A DNA stretch of 64,000 nucleotides from an uncultured Parabacteroides sp. (GCA_937894065.1 CALCST010000027.1:50840-114839), one strand, 5' to 3'. Positions 24,694-34,492 are shown, counted from the first letter of the stretch. Program-made: numbers and translations. Notes: generated from the sequence alone by a model not told the origin.

Positions 24694-27114
24694 ATGATAA
24701 AACGTCGTGCAATAACAGCACTTATACTTATTTTTACTGTATTCTATACTTTTGCGCAGAAAACAGTAAAAATCACCGGCTACGTGAGAGACGCAGATGG
24801 CAGTCCGCTGGAGCTGGTAAACGTAAGAATAAAGAACACTCTTAACGGAGCCATGACCAACGAAAAGGGCTTTTACTCCATCAACACCACACCGGGCGAT
24901 TCCGTTTCGGTAATATATTCGTGTATCGGCTTCAACAAGGCAGAGAGAATTATCCCTTTGCTAAGCGGTGATATGCGCCTTAATGTGCAGATGAACTACA
25001 CATCACTTGAGCTGGGCGAAGTTGCCGTCACTGCTATCCGCAAGCAGACAACAACTATGGAAACTATGAAGGCAGACAAGATAAAGCTCCTTCCCGACCC
25101 AGCCGGCGGAAGTATTGAAAGTTTGGTTGTGACATTTGCCGGTGTTTCGTCAAACAACGAATTGAGTTCTCAGTATTCTGTGAGAGGCGGTAGTTATGAC
25201 GAAAATATCGTTTATGTAAACGGTATCGAAGTGTTCCGCCCATTGTTGATTCGTTCCGGACAGCAGGAAGGACTAAGTTTCGTAAATCCTGACCTTACAG
25301 AGGCTGTAAATTTCTCAGCCGGAGGTTTCGAGGCAAAATATGGAGATAAGATGAGTTCTGTTCTCGACATCAAATACAAACAGCCCAAAGGTTTTGAAGG
25401 TTCAGCATCGGGAAGCCTTATGGGCGGCTCGGCATATGTGGGAAGCGGAAACAACAAATTCTCGCAAATTACGGGATTCAGATATAAAAGCGGTAGTTCG
25501 CTGCTGAGCACAATGGACACGGACGCGGAATATGACCCTCGATTCATGGACATACAGACTTATATGACATATAAGCCGTCGAGCAAAATTGAGATGAATT
25601 TCCTTGGAAATATGTCACGAAACACATATCACTATGTGCCTCACAGCAGGGAAACATCTTTTGGTACGACAAATGACATCACAAACTTCACTGTTTGGTT
25701 TCCTAACAGTAATGAAAAAGACAAGTTCCAGACGCTTTTCGGAGCATTATCTCTGAAATATAAGGTAAACGACAAATTAGATTTAGGTTTGCAGGCATCA
25801 GCATTCGACAGCCAGGAAGAAGAAAGATATGATATTTCGGGAGAATATTGGCTGAGCGACGGAACGGAAAACACCGCAACCGGAGACGCCGGAGCATCAG
25901 CAATGTCTGTCGGCAGATATATGGAACATGCGAGAAACCAATTACACTCCAGTGTAATGAATATCGCACACACAGGAAACCTGCGTCTGAAAGGAAACAC
26001 CATAAACTGGGGATTACTGGTTCAGAGAGAAAGAATCAACGACAGAATCAGTGAATGGGAAAAACGAGATTCATCGGGATATTCACTTCCACACACTGGC
26101 GACGGAGTGAATATGTATTCAAACTTATACTCGGACAATAAGCTGGAAAGTACAAGATTCTCGGCACACATACAGGATGCATTCAAGTTCAGAACAGAAC
26201 AAGGTATGTTTACCATCGTTGGTGGAGTTAGAGGAAGTTACTGGAGTTTCAACAAAGAGTTTATTTTCAGCCCTAGAGCATCAGTTGGATTCATTCCTAA
26301 TTTCGACCAGAATCTGACAATGCGCTTTGCAACGGGTATTTATTATCAGTCGCCTTTCTACAAAGAACTGCGTATGATAAAAGAGGACGAGAATGGCAAC
26401 GACATAACTGTCCTTAACGATCAGCTTAAGTCGCAAAGGTCAATTCATTTCATATTAGGCGGAGATTATACGTTCAAACTTATGGACCGTAATTTCAAAT
26501 TGACTACGGAATTATATTATAAGAAACTGGATGACCTTATTCCTTATACAGTAGATAATGTGAAGATAAGATACTACGGAGAGAACTGCGCGAAAGGTTA
26601 TGCAGCAGGACTTGACATTAAATTCTTCGGTGAATTCGTTCCGGGAACAGACTCATGGATAAGTCTGTCGCTTATGAAAACAGAGCAAACTATCAGGGAA
26701 ACAACCAAAGCTCCGCTTCCAAACAGTCCGGGTTATAACCTCAGTCTTTTCTTCCAGGATTATTTTCCGGGATACAAAAGAGTGAAGCTTAATCTTAAGG
26801 GAGTTTTGTCCGGAGGTTTACCTGTTACTATTCCGAATCACGGCTATGAGGACGGATATTTCCGCACACCGGCATATAAGCGTGTGGACATAGGTGTTTC
26901 ATATCAGTTGGCCGGCGGCGAAAGCAGACTAATGGACCGCGGAGTATTCCAATATCTGAAGAATATATGGATTGGACTTGATGTATTCAATATATTTGAT
27001 ATTAAGAACACAAATTCATACTATTGGATAGCAAAACCGGATGGAGCACAGTATGCCGTACCGAATTATCTGACCGGACGCCAGATTAATGCTAGGCTTA
27101 TTGTGGATTTCTAA
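24694..27114 (+). CDS. TonB-dependent outer-membrane receptor with carboxypeptidase-like domain
   Basis: The 806-aa protein has a signal peptide (about 1-21, ending TFAQ), a CarboxypepD_reg-like beta domain (about 26-105: GYVRDADGSPLELVNVRI), a plug domain (about 125-230: SQYSVRGGSYDENIVYVNGIEVFRP) and a beta-barrel to the end, finishing in a terminal phenylalanine (IVDF) as outer-membrane barrels do. It imports an unknown ligand using TonB energy. No SusD partner gene follows, so this is not a SusCD polysaccharide pair. A candidate siderophore or other ligand cannot be chosen from sequence. Confidence 0.85.
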   Translation: MIKRRAITALILIFTVFYTFAQKTVKITGYVRDADGSPLELVNVRIKNTLNGAMTNEKGFYSINTTPGDSVSVIYSCIGFNKAERIIPLLSGDMRLNVQMNYTSLELGEVAVTAIRKQTTTMETMKADKIKLLPDPAGGSIESLVVTFAGVSSNNELSSQYSVRGGSYDENIVYVNGIEVFRPLLIRSGQQEGLSFVNPDLTEAVNFSAGGFEAKYGDKMSSVLDIKYKQPKGFEGSASGSLMGGSAYVGSGNNKFSQITGFRYKSGSSLLSTMDTDAEYDPRFMDIQTYMTYKPSSKIEMNFLGNMSRNTYHYVPHSRETSFGTTNDITNFTVWFPNSNEKDKFQTLFGALSLKYKVNDKLDLGLQASAFDSQEEERYDISGEYWLSDGTENTATGDAGASAMSVGRYMEHARNQLHSSVMNIAHTGNLRLKGNTINWGLLVQRERINDRISEWEKRDSSGYSLPHTGDGVNMYSNLYSDNKLESTRFSAHIQDAFKFRTEQGMFTIVGGVRGSYWSFNKEFIFSPRASVGFIPNFDQNLTMRFATGIYYQSPFYKELRMIKEDENGNDITVLNDQLKSQRSIHFILGGDYTFKLMDRNFKLTTELYYKKLDDLIPYTVDNVKIRYYGENCAKGYAAGLDIKFFGEFVPGTDSWISLSLMKTEQTIRETTKAPLPNSPGYNLSLFFQDYFPGYKRVKLNLKGVLSGGLPVTIPNHGYEDGYFRTPAYKRVDIGVSYQLAGGESRLMDRGVFQYLKNIWIGLDVFNIFDIKNTNSYYWIAKPDGAQYAVPNYLTGRQINARLIVDF

Positions 27115-27237
27115 TAAAATCGCCAATATTGTATTATGGACACGGAAAACATCATTTTATGGTTAGAAAACTTTAAAAAAGATGAACTTTCTTAAGAATT
27201 CGTTTCATTTTTTTCTTTTTAATCAAAAAAAGAAATG

Positions 27238-27245
27238 TACCTTTG
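27238..27245 (+). promoter_or_regulatory. -7 element of the propionate-pathway operon
   Basis: TACCTTTG matches TAnnTTTG. The -33 region is a T-rich stretch without a clean TTTG. The predicted leader to the ATG at 27296 is about 45 nt. Confidence 0.5.
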
Positions 27246-27295
27246 CCCATAAGAAAAAACATAAAAACATTATCAATCTTTAAATCATTATCAAA

Positions 27296-27703
27296 ATGGA
27301 ACTTACACATATTGAACATTTGGGTATTGCAGTAAAGAGCATCGAAGCATGCTTGCCTTACTACGAAGGTGTTTTAGGTTTGAAATGCTACAGCATTGAA
27401 GAAGTTGCTGATCAGAAAGTAAAAACTGCTTTCTTCAAAATCGGACAGACAAAAATCGAATTGTTGGAACCAACCAGTGAAGACAGTACTATCGCTAAAT
27501 TCATCGAAAAGAAAGGTGAAGGCATCCATCACATCGCATTCGCTACTCCTGACGTTCAGACTTGCTTGAACGAAGCAGAAGAAAAAGGCATTAAGTTGAT
27601 CGATAAAGCTCCACGTCGTGGTGCTGAAGGTTTGGACATCGCATTCTTGCATCCGAAATCAACTTGCAGCGTATTGACAGAACTTTGTATGCCGGGCAAA
27701 TAA
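27296..27703 (+). CDS. mce: Methylmalonyl-CoA epimerase
   Basis: The 135-aa vicinal-oxygen-chelate protein has paired glyoxalase-fold modules with metal ligands in THIEHLGIAV (H8), GIHHIAFAT and the C-terminal TELC glutamate. It interconverts (R)- and (S)-methylmalonyl-CoA, linking methylmalonyl-CoA mutase to the decarboxylase encoded just downstream. The location at the head of the methylmalonyl-CoA decarboxylase genes supports the call strongly. High-expression codon bias is evident. Cytoplasmic, homodimeric by family. Confidence 0.93.
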   Translation: MELTHIEHLGIAVKSIEACLPYYEGVLGLKCYSIEEVADQKVKTAFFKIGQTKIELLEPTSEDSTIAKFIEKKGEGIHHIAFATPDVQTCLNEAEEKGIKLIDKAPRRGAEGLDIAFLHPKSTCSVLTELCMPGK

Positions 27704-27710
27704 TAAATGG

Positions 27711-27779
27711 GAAAATGAGAATTGAAAATTGAAACATATTCTTAAGTGGAATTATTTCGATTATCAATTCTCACTTTTC
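27711..27779. repeat. Intergenic inverted repeat between mce and the carboxyltransferase gene
   Basis: GAAAATGAGAATTGA (27711-27725) pairs with TCAATTCTCACTTTTC (27764-27779) with one bulge, around a 38-nt loop. It could partially end or stabilise the mce message ahead of the larger downstream genes. Confidence 0.6.
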
Positions 27780-27825
27780 AATTTACTAAGTTCATTACTA
27801 ACTTAAATAAATCATAAATACAAAA

Positions 27826-29379
27826 ATGAGTAATCAGCTTGAAAAAGTAAAAGAGCTTATCGCTTTGCGTGAACAAGCACGTTTGGGCGGTGGAGAAAAG
27901 AGAATTGAATCTCAGCATAAAAAAGGTAAATATACAGCTCGCGAACGTATCAGCATGTTGCTTGATGAAGGTAGCTTCGAAGAAATTGATATGTTCGTAA
28001 AACACCGCTGTTCAAACTTCGGTATTGAAAAGACTAAATTCTTGGGTGATGGTATCGTAACAGGTTATGGTACAATCGACGGCCGTTTGGTTTACGTTTA
28101 CGCTCAGGACTTCACAGTATTCGGTGGTGCATTGTCTGAAATGTTGGCTATGAAGATCTGTAAAGTTATGGATCAGGCTATGAAGATGGGTGCTCCAGTT
28201 ATCGGTTTGAACGATTCAGGTGGTGCTCGTATCCAGGAAGGTGTAAACGCATTGGCTGGTTATGCTGAAATCTTCCAGCGCAATATCTTGGCATCAGGTG
28301 TTATTCCTCAGATTTCAGGTATCTTTGGTCCTTGTGCCGGTGGTGCTGTTTATTCTCCAGCTTTGACAGACTTCAACATCATGACTCGTGGAACAAGTTA
28401 TATGTTCTTGACTGGTCCGAAAGTTGTTAAGACTGTAACAGGTGAAGATGTAACTCAGGAACAGCTTGGTGGTGCTAGCGTTCACTCAACAAAATCAGGT
28501 GTTGCTCACTTCGCAGTTGACACAGAAGAAGATGGTTTGAAACTTATCCGTCAGTTGTTGAGCTATTTGCCACAGAACAACTTGGAAGAAACTCCAGTTA
28601 TTGAATGTAAAGACCCAATCGATCGTTTGGATGACTACTTGAATGAAATCATTCCTGATAATCCAAACCAGGCTTACGATATGTATGAAGTTATCGGTAC
28701 TATCGTTGATAACAACGAATTCCTTGAAGTTCACGCAGACTATGCAAAGAACATCATCGTTGGTTTCGCTCGTTTCAACGGTCAGGCAGTTGGTATCGTA
28801 GCTAACCAGCCAAAAGTTATGGCAGGTTGTTTGGATAGCAACGCTTCTCGTAAGGCAGGTCGTTTCGTTCGTTTCTGCGACGCATTCAACATTCCTTTGG
28901 TAACATTGGTTGACGTACCAGGATTCTTGCCAGGTACAGGTCAGGAATACAATGGTGTTATCCTTCACGGTGCTAAACTTCTTTATGCTTACGGTGAAGC
29001 TACTGTTCCTAAAGTAACTGTAACATTGCGTAAATCTTATGGTGGTGCTTACTGTGTGATGAGTTCTAAACACTTGCGTGGTGATATGAACTATGCATGG
29101 CCAACTGCAGAAATCGCAGTTATGGGTCCAAGCGGTGCCGTAGAAGTTATCTTTGCTAAGGAAGTTGCTGCTGCTGAAGATCCAAAAGCTTGTGCTGCAG
29201 AAAAAGAAGCAGAATACAAGAAAGCATTTGCTAATCCTTACAATGCAGCTCAGTATGGTTACATTGATGATGTTATCGAACCTCGTAACACTCGTTTCCG
29301 CATCATCCGTGCATTGCAGCAGTTGCAGACTAAGAAGTTAAGCAACCCTGCTAAGAAACATGATAACTTGCCATTGTAA
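27826..29379 (+). CDS. mmdA: Methylmalonyl-CoA decarboxylase alpha subunit / acyl-CoA carboxyltransferase
   Basis: The 517-aa protein belongs to the PccB/MmdA carboxyltransferase family: DLTE-type crotonase folds with [24 protein letters not shown] and the C-terminal [23 protein letters not shown]. In the context of biotin carrier, gamma-like and beta pump genes, it is best read as the decarboxylase alpha subunit that moves carboxylate from (S)-methylmalonyl-CoA to biotin. This yields propionyl-CoA. A dual use as propionyl-CoA carboxylase beta is possible. Very strong codon bias. Start ATG 27826. Confidence 0.9.
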   Translation: MSNQLEKVKELIALREQARLGGGEKRIESQHKKGKYTARERISMLLDEGSFEEIDMFVKHRCSNFGIEKTKFLGDGIVTGYGTIDGRLVYVYAQDFTVFGGALSEMLAMKICKVMDQAMKMGAPVIGLNDSGGARIQEGVNALAGYAEIFQRNILASGVIPQISGIFGPCAGGAVYSPALTDFNIMTRGTSYMFLTGPKVVKTVTGEDVTQEQLGGASVHSTKSGVAHFAVDTEEDGLKLIRQLLSYLPQNNLEETPVIECKDPIDRLDDYLNEIIPDNPNQAYDMYEVIGTIVDNNEFLEVHADYAKNIIVGFARFNGQAVGIVANQPKVMAGCLDSNASRKAGRFVRFCDAFNIPLVTLVDVPGFLPGTGQEYNGVILHGAKLLYAYGEATVPKVTVTLRKSYGGAYCVMSSKHLRGDMNYAWPTAEIAVMGPSGAVEVIFAKEVAAAEDPKACAAEKEAEYKKAFANPYNAAQYGYIDDVIEPRNTRFRIIRALQQLQTKKLSNPAKKHDNLPL

Positions 29380-29401
29380 TTCTCTAAAAAAAGGAAAACT
29401 T

Positions 29402-30298
29402 ATGATGAATAAAAAATTCGGAATGCTGTTGCTGCTTCTGACACTGTTTACATTCGGTGCTCATGCTCAGCTGACATCTTCCGTTAGAATAAACGAAGTA
29501 TTGGTTGTCAACGAAGATAACTTCGTAGACGACTATGGCAAGCGTCATCCATGGATTGAATTATACAACAATTCAGCAGGAACTGTCGACTTGCGTGGTT
29601 GTTATCTGACAGACGATAAGAACAATCCAAGAAAATACATGATCCCGAAGGGTGACGTATTGACTAAGATTCCACCTTATCAGCACACTTTATTCTGGGC
29701 AGACAATCAGCCTACACGTGGAACTTTCCACATTAATTTCACTTTGGATCCAAACAAAGACAATTATATCGCTTTGTATGATGCAGACGGTACAACTTTG
29801 ATCGACGAAGTTGTTGTTCCTGCAGGTCAGAAAGCTGATATCAGCTATGGTCTTGACATGGACGGAAAAGGAAAATGGACAACTCTGACAAAAGTTACAC
29901 CAAGTACTAACAACGTAACTTTGGACAGTAACGCAAAAGTTGAGAATTTCCAGCGTAATGACTCTTGGGGTATTGGTATGACAATCACAGCTATGGCAGT
30001 TGTGTTCATTGGTTTGATTGTTCTATACTTGGTATTCAAACAGATTGGAAATGCTGCTATCAAAGCAAGCCAGCGTAATGCACAGAAAGCTGCTGCAGCT
30101 GCAGGTACTAAAGTTTCTGCTGATGCAGGCCGCGAATCAGGCGAAATCTTCGCTGCAATTTCAATGGCTTTGTATGAAATGAGCGATGACAATCATGATA
30201 TTGAAAACACTGTATTGACAATTCACAAAGTACAGCGCAGATATTCTCCATGGAGTTCTAAGATTTATACTTTGCGACAGACTCCTAACAAAAAGTAA
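29402..30298 (+). CDS. OadG/MmdD-like pump subunit with N-terminal lamin-tail domain
   Basis: From the ATG at 29402, behind a GGAAAA Shine-Dalgarno-like stretch, the product is about 298 aa with a signal peptide (ending HAQ). Residues about 25-140 resemble a lamin-tail (LTD) beta-sandwich: RINEVLVVNEDNFVDDYGKRHPWIELYNNS. A single membrane helix lies near 190-210 (AMAVVFIGLIVLYLVF), as in OadG/MmdD gamma subunits, followed by a basic cytoplasmic tail. The combination is an LTD fused to a Na+-pump decarboxylase gamma subunit. It would tether the alpha subunit to the membrane pump, with an exported LTD of unknown job. Confidence 0.8.
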   Translation: MMNKKFGMLLLLLTLFTFGAHAQLTSSVRINEVLVVNEDNFVDDYGKRHPWIELYNNSAGTVDLRGCYLTDDKNNPRKYMIPKGDVLTKIPPYQHTLFWADNQPTRGTFHINFTLDPNKDNYIALYDADGTTLIDEVVVPAGQKADISYGLDMDGKGKWTTLTKVTPSTNNVTLDSNAKVENFQRNDSWGIGMTITAMAVVFIGLIVLYLVFKQIGNAAIKASQRNAQKAAAAAGTKVSADAGRESGEIFAAISMALYEMSDDNHDIENTVLTIHKVQRRYSPWSSKIYTLRQTPNKK

Positions 30299-30325
30299 TT
30301 ATTCCTTTTAAACTGAAATTAAAGA

Positions 30326-30757
30326 ATGAAAAGTTTTAAATATACCATCAACGGTAACGAATATAAAGTACATATCAACTCAATTGTTGATGATATTGCT
30401 GAAGTTGAAGTAAACGGTACTCCTTACAGCGTTAAAATGGAAAAGCCGGCTAAAAAGCAAATGGTAACATTGAAGCGTCCGGCTCAGGCTCCAACAACTC
30501 CGGCTGGCGAACCAGTAGTTGCTCGTCCAGTTAGCTCTGGCGCTGCAGGTGCTGTTAAGTCTCCACTTCCAGGTGTTATCCTTAGCATCGACTGCAAAGT
30601 TGGTGATGTAGTTAAGAGAGGTCAGAAGATTTTGGTATTGGAAGCTATGAAAATGGAAAACAATATCAACGCAGACCGCGACGGTAAGATTGTAGAAATT
30701 AAAGTAAACAAAGGCGATTCTGTACTTGAAGGTGCTGATCTCGTCGTAATCGGTTAA
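30326..30757 (+). CDS. mmdC: Biotin carboxyl carrier protein of the decarboxylase
   Basis: The 143-aa protein ends in a biotinyl domain with EAMKMENN, whose lysine is the biotin site, preceded by a flexible Ala/Pro-rich linker (PAQAPTTPAGEP). It shuttles carboxyl-biotin between the carboxyltransferase and the beta pump subunit. The spacing to its neighbours (27 bp upstream, 7 bp downstream) and common codon bias place it in the same operon. Gene symbol follows the Mmd naming. Confidence 0.92.
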   Translation: MKSFKYTINGNEYKVHINSIVDDIAEVEVNGTPYSVKMEKPAKKQMVTLKRPAQAPTTPAGEPVVARPVSSGAAGAVKSPLPGVILSIDCKVGDVVKRGQKILVLEAMKMENNINADRDGKIVEIKVNKGDSVLEGADLVVIG

Positions 30758-30764
30758 TAAGAGT

Positions 30765-31958
30765 ATGTTTTCATCAATATTATTACAAGCGGCAGGTGCA
30801 TCTGAAAGCTTTGCTCAGTTCTTGGCTGAAAACATACAGGTGTTCTTGTCTTATACAGGTTTTGCGAACGCAACTCCGGGCCACTTCATAATGTTGCTCG
30901 TAGGTTTGCTGTTCATCTTCCTGGCAATTAAATATGAGTTCGAACCGATGTTGTTGATTCCTATCGGATTCGGTATCCTGATTGGTAACATTCCTTTCAA
31001 AGATGCAGGTCTTCAGTTAGGTATCTACGAAGAAGGTTCAGTGTTGAATATCCTTTATCAAGGTGTGAAACAAGGATGGTATCCGCCGTTGATCTTCCTT
31101 GGTATCGGTGCGATGACCGACTTCTCGGCTTTGATTTCAAACCCGAAACTTATGCTAGTCGGTGCAGCTGCTCAGTTCGGTATCTTTGGTGCTTATATCA
31201 TCGCTTTGCAGATGGGCTTCGACCCAAGCCAGGCTGGTGCTATCGGTATCATTGGTGGTGCTGACGGTCCAACAGCTATCTTCTTGTCATCAAAACTTGC
31301 TCCTAACTTGATGGGTGCTATTGCGGTATCAGCTTATTCATATATGGCATTGGTGCCAATCATCCAGCCTCCATTCATGCGTTTGTTGACTACTAAGAAA
31401 GAACGTTTGATCCGTATGAAACCGCCGAGAGCCGTTTCACAGACTGAAAAGATCATGTTCCCGATCGTAGGTTTGTTGTTGACTGCTTTCTTGGTTCCTT
31501 CTGGTCTTCCATTGTTGGGTATGTTGTTCTTCGGTAACTTGTGTAAAGAAAGTGGTGTTACTCGCCGTTTGGCAGAAACAGCTCGTGGTCCGCTGATCGA
31601 CGTTATCACTATGCTTCTTGGTGTTACTGTAGGTGCTTCAACTCAGGCAACTCAGTTCTTGACATTGAACTCAATCAAAATCTTCGGTTTGGGTGCATTG
31701 TCATTCGTAATCGCAACTTGTGCAGGTGTATTGTTCGTTAAATTCTTCAACTTGTTCTTGAAAGAAGGTAACAAGATCAATCCGCTTATCGGTAACTCTG
31801 GTGTATCAGCCGTTCCTGATGCTGCTCGTATCTCACAGAACGTAGGTTTGGAATACGATCCTAGCAACTATTTGTTGATGCACGCTATGGGTCCGAACGT
31901 AGCAGGTGTAATCGGTTCTGCAGTAGCAGCCGGTATCTTGTTAGGTTTCTTGGGATAA
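30765..31958 (+). CDS. mmdB: Na+-pumping decarboxylase beta subunit
   Basis: The 397-aa integral membrane protein has about nine helices and the OadB/MmdB/GcdB family blocks: the paired-Asp segment GIIGGADGPTAIF, and GNSGVSAVPDAARISQNVG later. It decarboxylates carboxybiotin and exports Na+, turning decarboxylation of methylmalonyl-CoA into an ion gradient. It is the last gene of the operon; a terminator follows at 31983. A biotin carboxylase gene is absent, as expected for a decarboxylase and not a carboxylase. Confidence 0.92.
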   Translation: MFSSILLQAAGASESFAQFLAENIQVFLSYTGFANATPGHFIMLLVGLLFIFLAIKYEFEPMLLIPIGFGILIGNIPFKDAGLQLGIYEEGSVLNILYQGVKQGWYPPLIFLGIGAMTDFSALISNPKLMLVGAAAQFGIFGAYIIALQMGFDPSQAGAIGIIGGADGPTAIFLSSKLAPNLMGAIAVSAYSYMALVPIIQPPFMRLLTTKKERLIRMKPPRAVSQTEKIMFPIVGLLLTAFLVPSGLPLLGMLFFGNLCKESGVTRRLAETARGPLIDVITMLLGVTVGASTQATQFLTLNSIKIFGLGALSFVIATCAGVLFVKFFNLFLKEGNKINPLIGNSGVSAVPDAARISQNVGLEYDPSNYLLMHAMGPNVAGVIGSAVAAGILLGFLG

Positions 31959-31982
31959 TAGATTGAATATATTACTATAATG

Positions 31983-32018
31983 AAACGAGGTAGTTCCTAA
32001 TTGGAATTACCTCGTTTT
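31983..32018 (+). terminator. Rho-independent terminator of the decarboxylase operon
   Basis: AAACGAGGTAGTTCC pairs with GGAATTACCTCGTTT around a 5-nt loop and ends in a T-run. It is 24 bp behind the mmdB stop codon. Confidence 0.85.
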
Positions 32019-32094
32019 TATTTTACAACTAACTTTTTCCTTATATCTCCCTTCGATGACGACGATATAAAAATACAGGTAAAATACATCCGAA

Positions 32095-32154
32095 CCTACG
32101 CTATCGTAGGACCGTATATAATTCATCGTAGGACCGAACCCACGATAACGTAGG
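32095..32154. repeat. Three-unit palindrome cluster, 22-bp period (CCTACG-CGTAGG type)
   Basis: CCTACG-N4-CGTAGG units centre at 32102.5 and 32146.5; at 32124.5 the right half CGTAGG is intact and the left is decayed. The centres are exactly 22 bp apart. The 3-4 bp following each unit are similar (ACCG or TCCG). It lies between the decarboxylase terminator and the B12 operon promoter. Confidence 0.75.
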
Positions 32155-32217
32155 TCCGGTCCTATTTTTATATCATGAAATATCAATCTATAAGATTATT
32201 AAAAACGTGTATTTTAA

Positions 32218-32249
32218 TTTGCCTCTCCACTCTCCTTTTCATATCTTTG
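32218..32249 (+). promoter_or_regulatory. Promoter of the B12 uptake operon
   Basis: TTTG (32218-32221), a 20-bp spacer and TATCTTTG (32242-32249) are an exact match to the Bacteroides consensus. Transcription would start near 32256, immediately before the cobalamin riboswitch. Confidence 0.85.
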
Positions 32250-32261
32250 CAACGATAAAAC

Positions 32262-32436
32262 AAAGGTGTAATATTCAGCCGTTCGGCTAATATTAGTAAA
32301 AGGGAATTCGGTGTGAATCCGAAGCTGTACCCGTAGCTGTAAGTCTATTAATCCACAGGCGTACTCTTTATGCCACTGGCTATTTGCCGGGAAGGTGCCT
32401 GCATTATGGAAGACAAGCCAGAAAACCTGCCTTTGT
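32262..32436 (+). ncRNA. Cobalamin riboswitch
   Basis: Conserved cobalamin aptamer pieces occur in order: AAAGGGAA, then GGTGTGAATCCG, a CTGTACCCG block, GCCACTGG, CGGGAAGG and a B12-box-like AGCCAGAAAACCTGCC at 32416-32431. Cobalamin binding should repress the downstream uptake genes. An AAGAG/CTCTT hairpin at about 32460-32481 sits just before the btuB ATG (32492) and may be the translational switch. Confidence 0.92.
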
Positions 32437-32491
32437 TGGTTGTGCCGGCAATTCTCGGGTAAGAGCTGCTGCTAACTCTTTAATTCTATTT

Positions 32492-34492
32492 ATGCTAAGA
32501 AAAAGATGTTTTTGTCTGCAAGGACTCATTAGTCTTTTGCTGCTCGTCTGCACACATACAAATGCACAGATTGATACAACTAAGACGCAAGATTTGTCGG
32601 AAGTTGAAATCACTGCAAAGTCACGACCTTCAACAACCCGCTCATCTGCTCCTATTCAGCTTTTGGACAAGAAAAGTATTGAAATGCTGGGCGTGCAGGA
32701 TTTGTCCGAAGCTATAAAAAGATTCTCCGGAATTACTGTCCAGGACTATGGTGGCGTAGGCGGACTCAAAACTGTCTCAGTAAGAAGTCTTGGTGCAAAA
32801 CATACAGCCGTAAGTTATGATGGAATAACTATTACTGACGCACAGAGCGGACAAGTAGATATCAGCCGTTTCTCGTTGGATAATGTAGGAATGATTTCTC
32901 TATCCATCGGGCAAACTGACGATATATTCCAGACAGCCAGAATGTATGCATCTGCCGGAGCTTTAAGCATACAAACCTCTGCTCCGGAGTTTACCGACAA
33001 ATTATTCAATCTGAAAGGGAAAATCAAAGGCGGTTCGTTCGGTCTGATAAATCCTTCTGTAAATTATGAGCAGAAATTAGGTTCTAAATGGTCTGCTTCA
33101 GTATATGGAAACTGGACGAAAAGCAACGGTGAATATCCTTTTACTCTAGTGAACGGAAATCAGATTACAGAAGAAACACGACGAAACAGCGACATCACAA
33201 GTCTGCGCCTCGAAGCAAATATATACGGAAACCTTGGAAATGCCGGAGACTTGAAGGCAAAAGTATATTACTATGATTCCGAACGTGGTTTGCCGGGAAG
33301 TGTTATATTATACAACAACACGGCAAATGAACGTCTTTGGGACAATAACTTCTTCACTCAAGTGAACTATTCAAAAGCATTTTCCGATATGTGGAAAATA
33401 CGTGCAGATTTGAAATACAATTATTCTTTCAGCAAATATCTTGATGTAAATGACAAATATGCAGATGGATTCCAGAAGGACCTGAACACTCAGAACGAAT
33501 ATTATGCTTCGCTCGGTGCTTTGTTCTGTCCTCTTTCTGGATTGTCTTTCTCTCTGAATTCGGATATTGCAAGAGCTATGCTCGACAATAATTACATGAA
33601 TTCTCCAATGCCGAAAAGGTGGACTTCGCTGACTGCTCTTGCCGCGCAATACAAGAACTCAAGAATTACAGCAACAGCAAGCGTCCTCGGCACATACATT
33701 ACTGATGAAGTTGAATATGGCGACAAACCTGCCGACAGAAAAAGACTCTCTCCTGCCCTTAGCCTTTCGTGGCGACCATTCGAAGAGCAGAATCTGAGAG
33801 TGAGAGCTTCATTCAAAGATGCTTTCCGTGTTCCTACTTTCACAGACCTTTATTATCTGCGAATGGGAAACACAAATCTGGTTCCGGAAAAAGCTACGCA
33901 ATACAACATCGGATTGACATGGAGTGAGCGCCTTGCATTCTTCAGTCTGATAAATATATCTGCAGATGCTTATTACAACAAAGTGAAGGACAAAATCGTT
34001 GCTTTGCCTACATTATATATATGGAAAATGATGAATTTCGGCGAAGTAGATATTAAAGGTGTTGATATAAATTTCAACTCTGAAATTCCGCTGTATGATA
34101 AGATTGTTCTTTCTCTGTCATCTGCTTACAGCTATCAATACGCTGTTGACGTAACTGATAAATCAGCCAAAAACTATAAACATCAGATTCCTTATACACC
34201 GCGGCACTCTGGTTCAGTTTCGGCTATGATTGAGAATCCCTGGGTAAATATCAGTTTCAGTATGATTGCTACCGGCGACAGATATGCATTGCCTCAGAAT
34301 ATTGAAAGCAATCTGATTAAATCATATATGGAACATACAATCTCTGCAAACCGCAGTTTCACAATAAAGAATAAAGTAAAATTGCGCCTGCAAGGAGAAA
34401 TAGTGAATCTTACAAACAAAACTTATGAGGTGATTCAATATTACCCTATGCCGGGAAGATCGTGGAGATTGAGTCTTGGAATTGAGTATTAA
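32492..34492 (+). CDS. btuB: TonB-dependent cobalamin receptor BtuB
   Basis: From the ATG at 32492 the product is 666 aa; the longer TTG reading at 32384 passes through the riboswitch and is rejected. A signal peptide (about 1-24) is followed by a TonB-box-like region and the plug (TRSSAPIQLLDKKSIEMLG, VSVRSLGAKHTAVSYDGI), then a barrel that ends in EY. It should import cobalamin across the outer membrane. The cobalamin riboswitch upstream and the BtuG- and BtuF-like genes downstream support the ligand assignment. Confidence 0.92.
   Translation: MLRKRCFCLQGLISLLLLVCTHTNAQIDTTKTQDLSEVEITAKSRPSTTRSSAPIQLLDKKSIEMLGVQDLSEAIKRFSGITVQDYGGVGGLKTVSVRSLGAKHTAVSYDGITITDAQSGQVDISRFSLDNVGMISLSIGQTDDIFQTARMYASAGALSIQTSAPEFTDKLFNLKGKIKGGSFGLINPSVNYEQKLGSKWSASVYGNWTKSNGEYPFTLVNGNQITEETRRNSDITSLRLEANIYGNLGNAGDLKAKVYYYDSERGLPGSVILYNNTANERLWDNNFFTQVNYSKAFSDMWKIRADLKYNYSFSKYLDVNDKYADGFQKDLNTQNEYYASLGALFCPLSGLSFSLNSDIARAMLDNNYMNSPMPKRWTSLTALAAQYKNSRITATASVLGTYITDEVEYGDKPADRKRLSPALSLSWRPFEEQNLRVRASFKDAFRVPTFTDLYYLRMGNTNLVPEKATQYNIGLTWSERLAFFSLINISADAYYNKVKDKIVALPTLYIWKMMNFGEVDIKGVDINFNSEIPLYDKIVLSLSSAYSYQYAVDVTDKSAKNYKHQIPYTPRHSGSVSAMIENPWVNISFSMIATGDRYALPQNIESNLIKSYMEHTISANRSFTIKNKVKLRLQGEIVNLTNKTYEVIQYYPMPGRSWRLSLGIEY

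Noticed and set aside
28495..29073. A 192-aa minus-strand ORF
   Set aside because: It lies entirely within the codon-biased mmdA gene; long antisense frames arise from that bias.
32384..32491. An N-terminal extension of BtuB from a TTG
   Set aside because: It lies inside the cobalamin riboswitch, and the ATG at 32492 is followed by a proper signal peptide.
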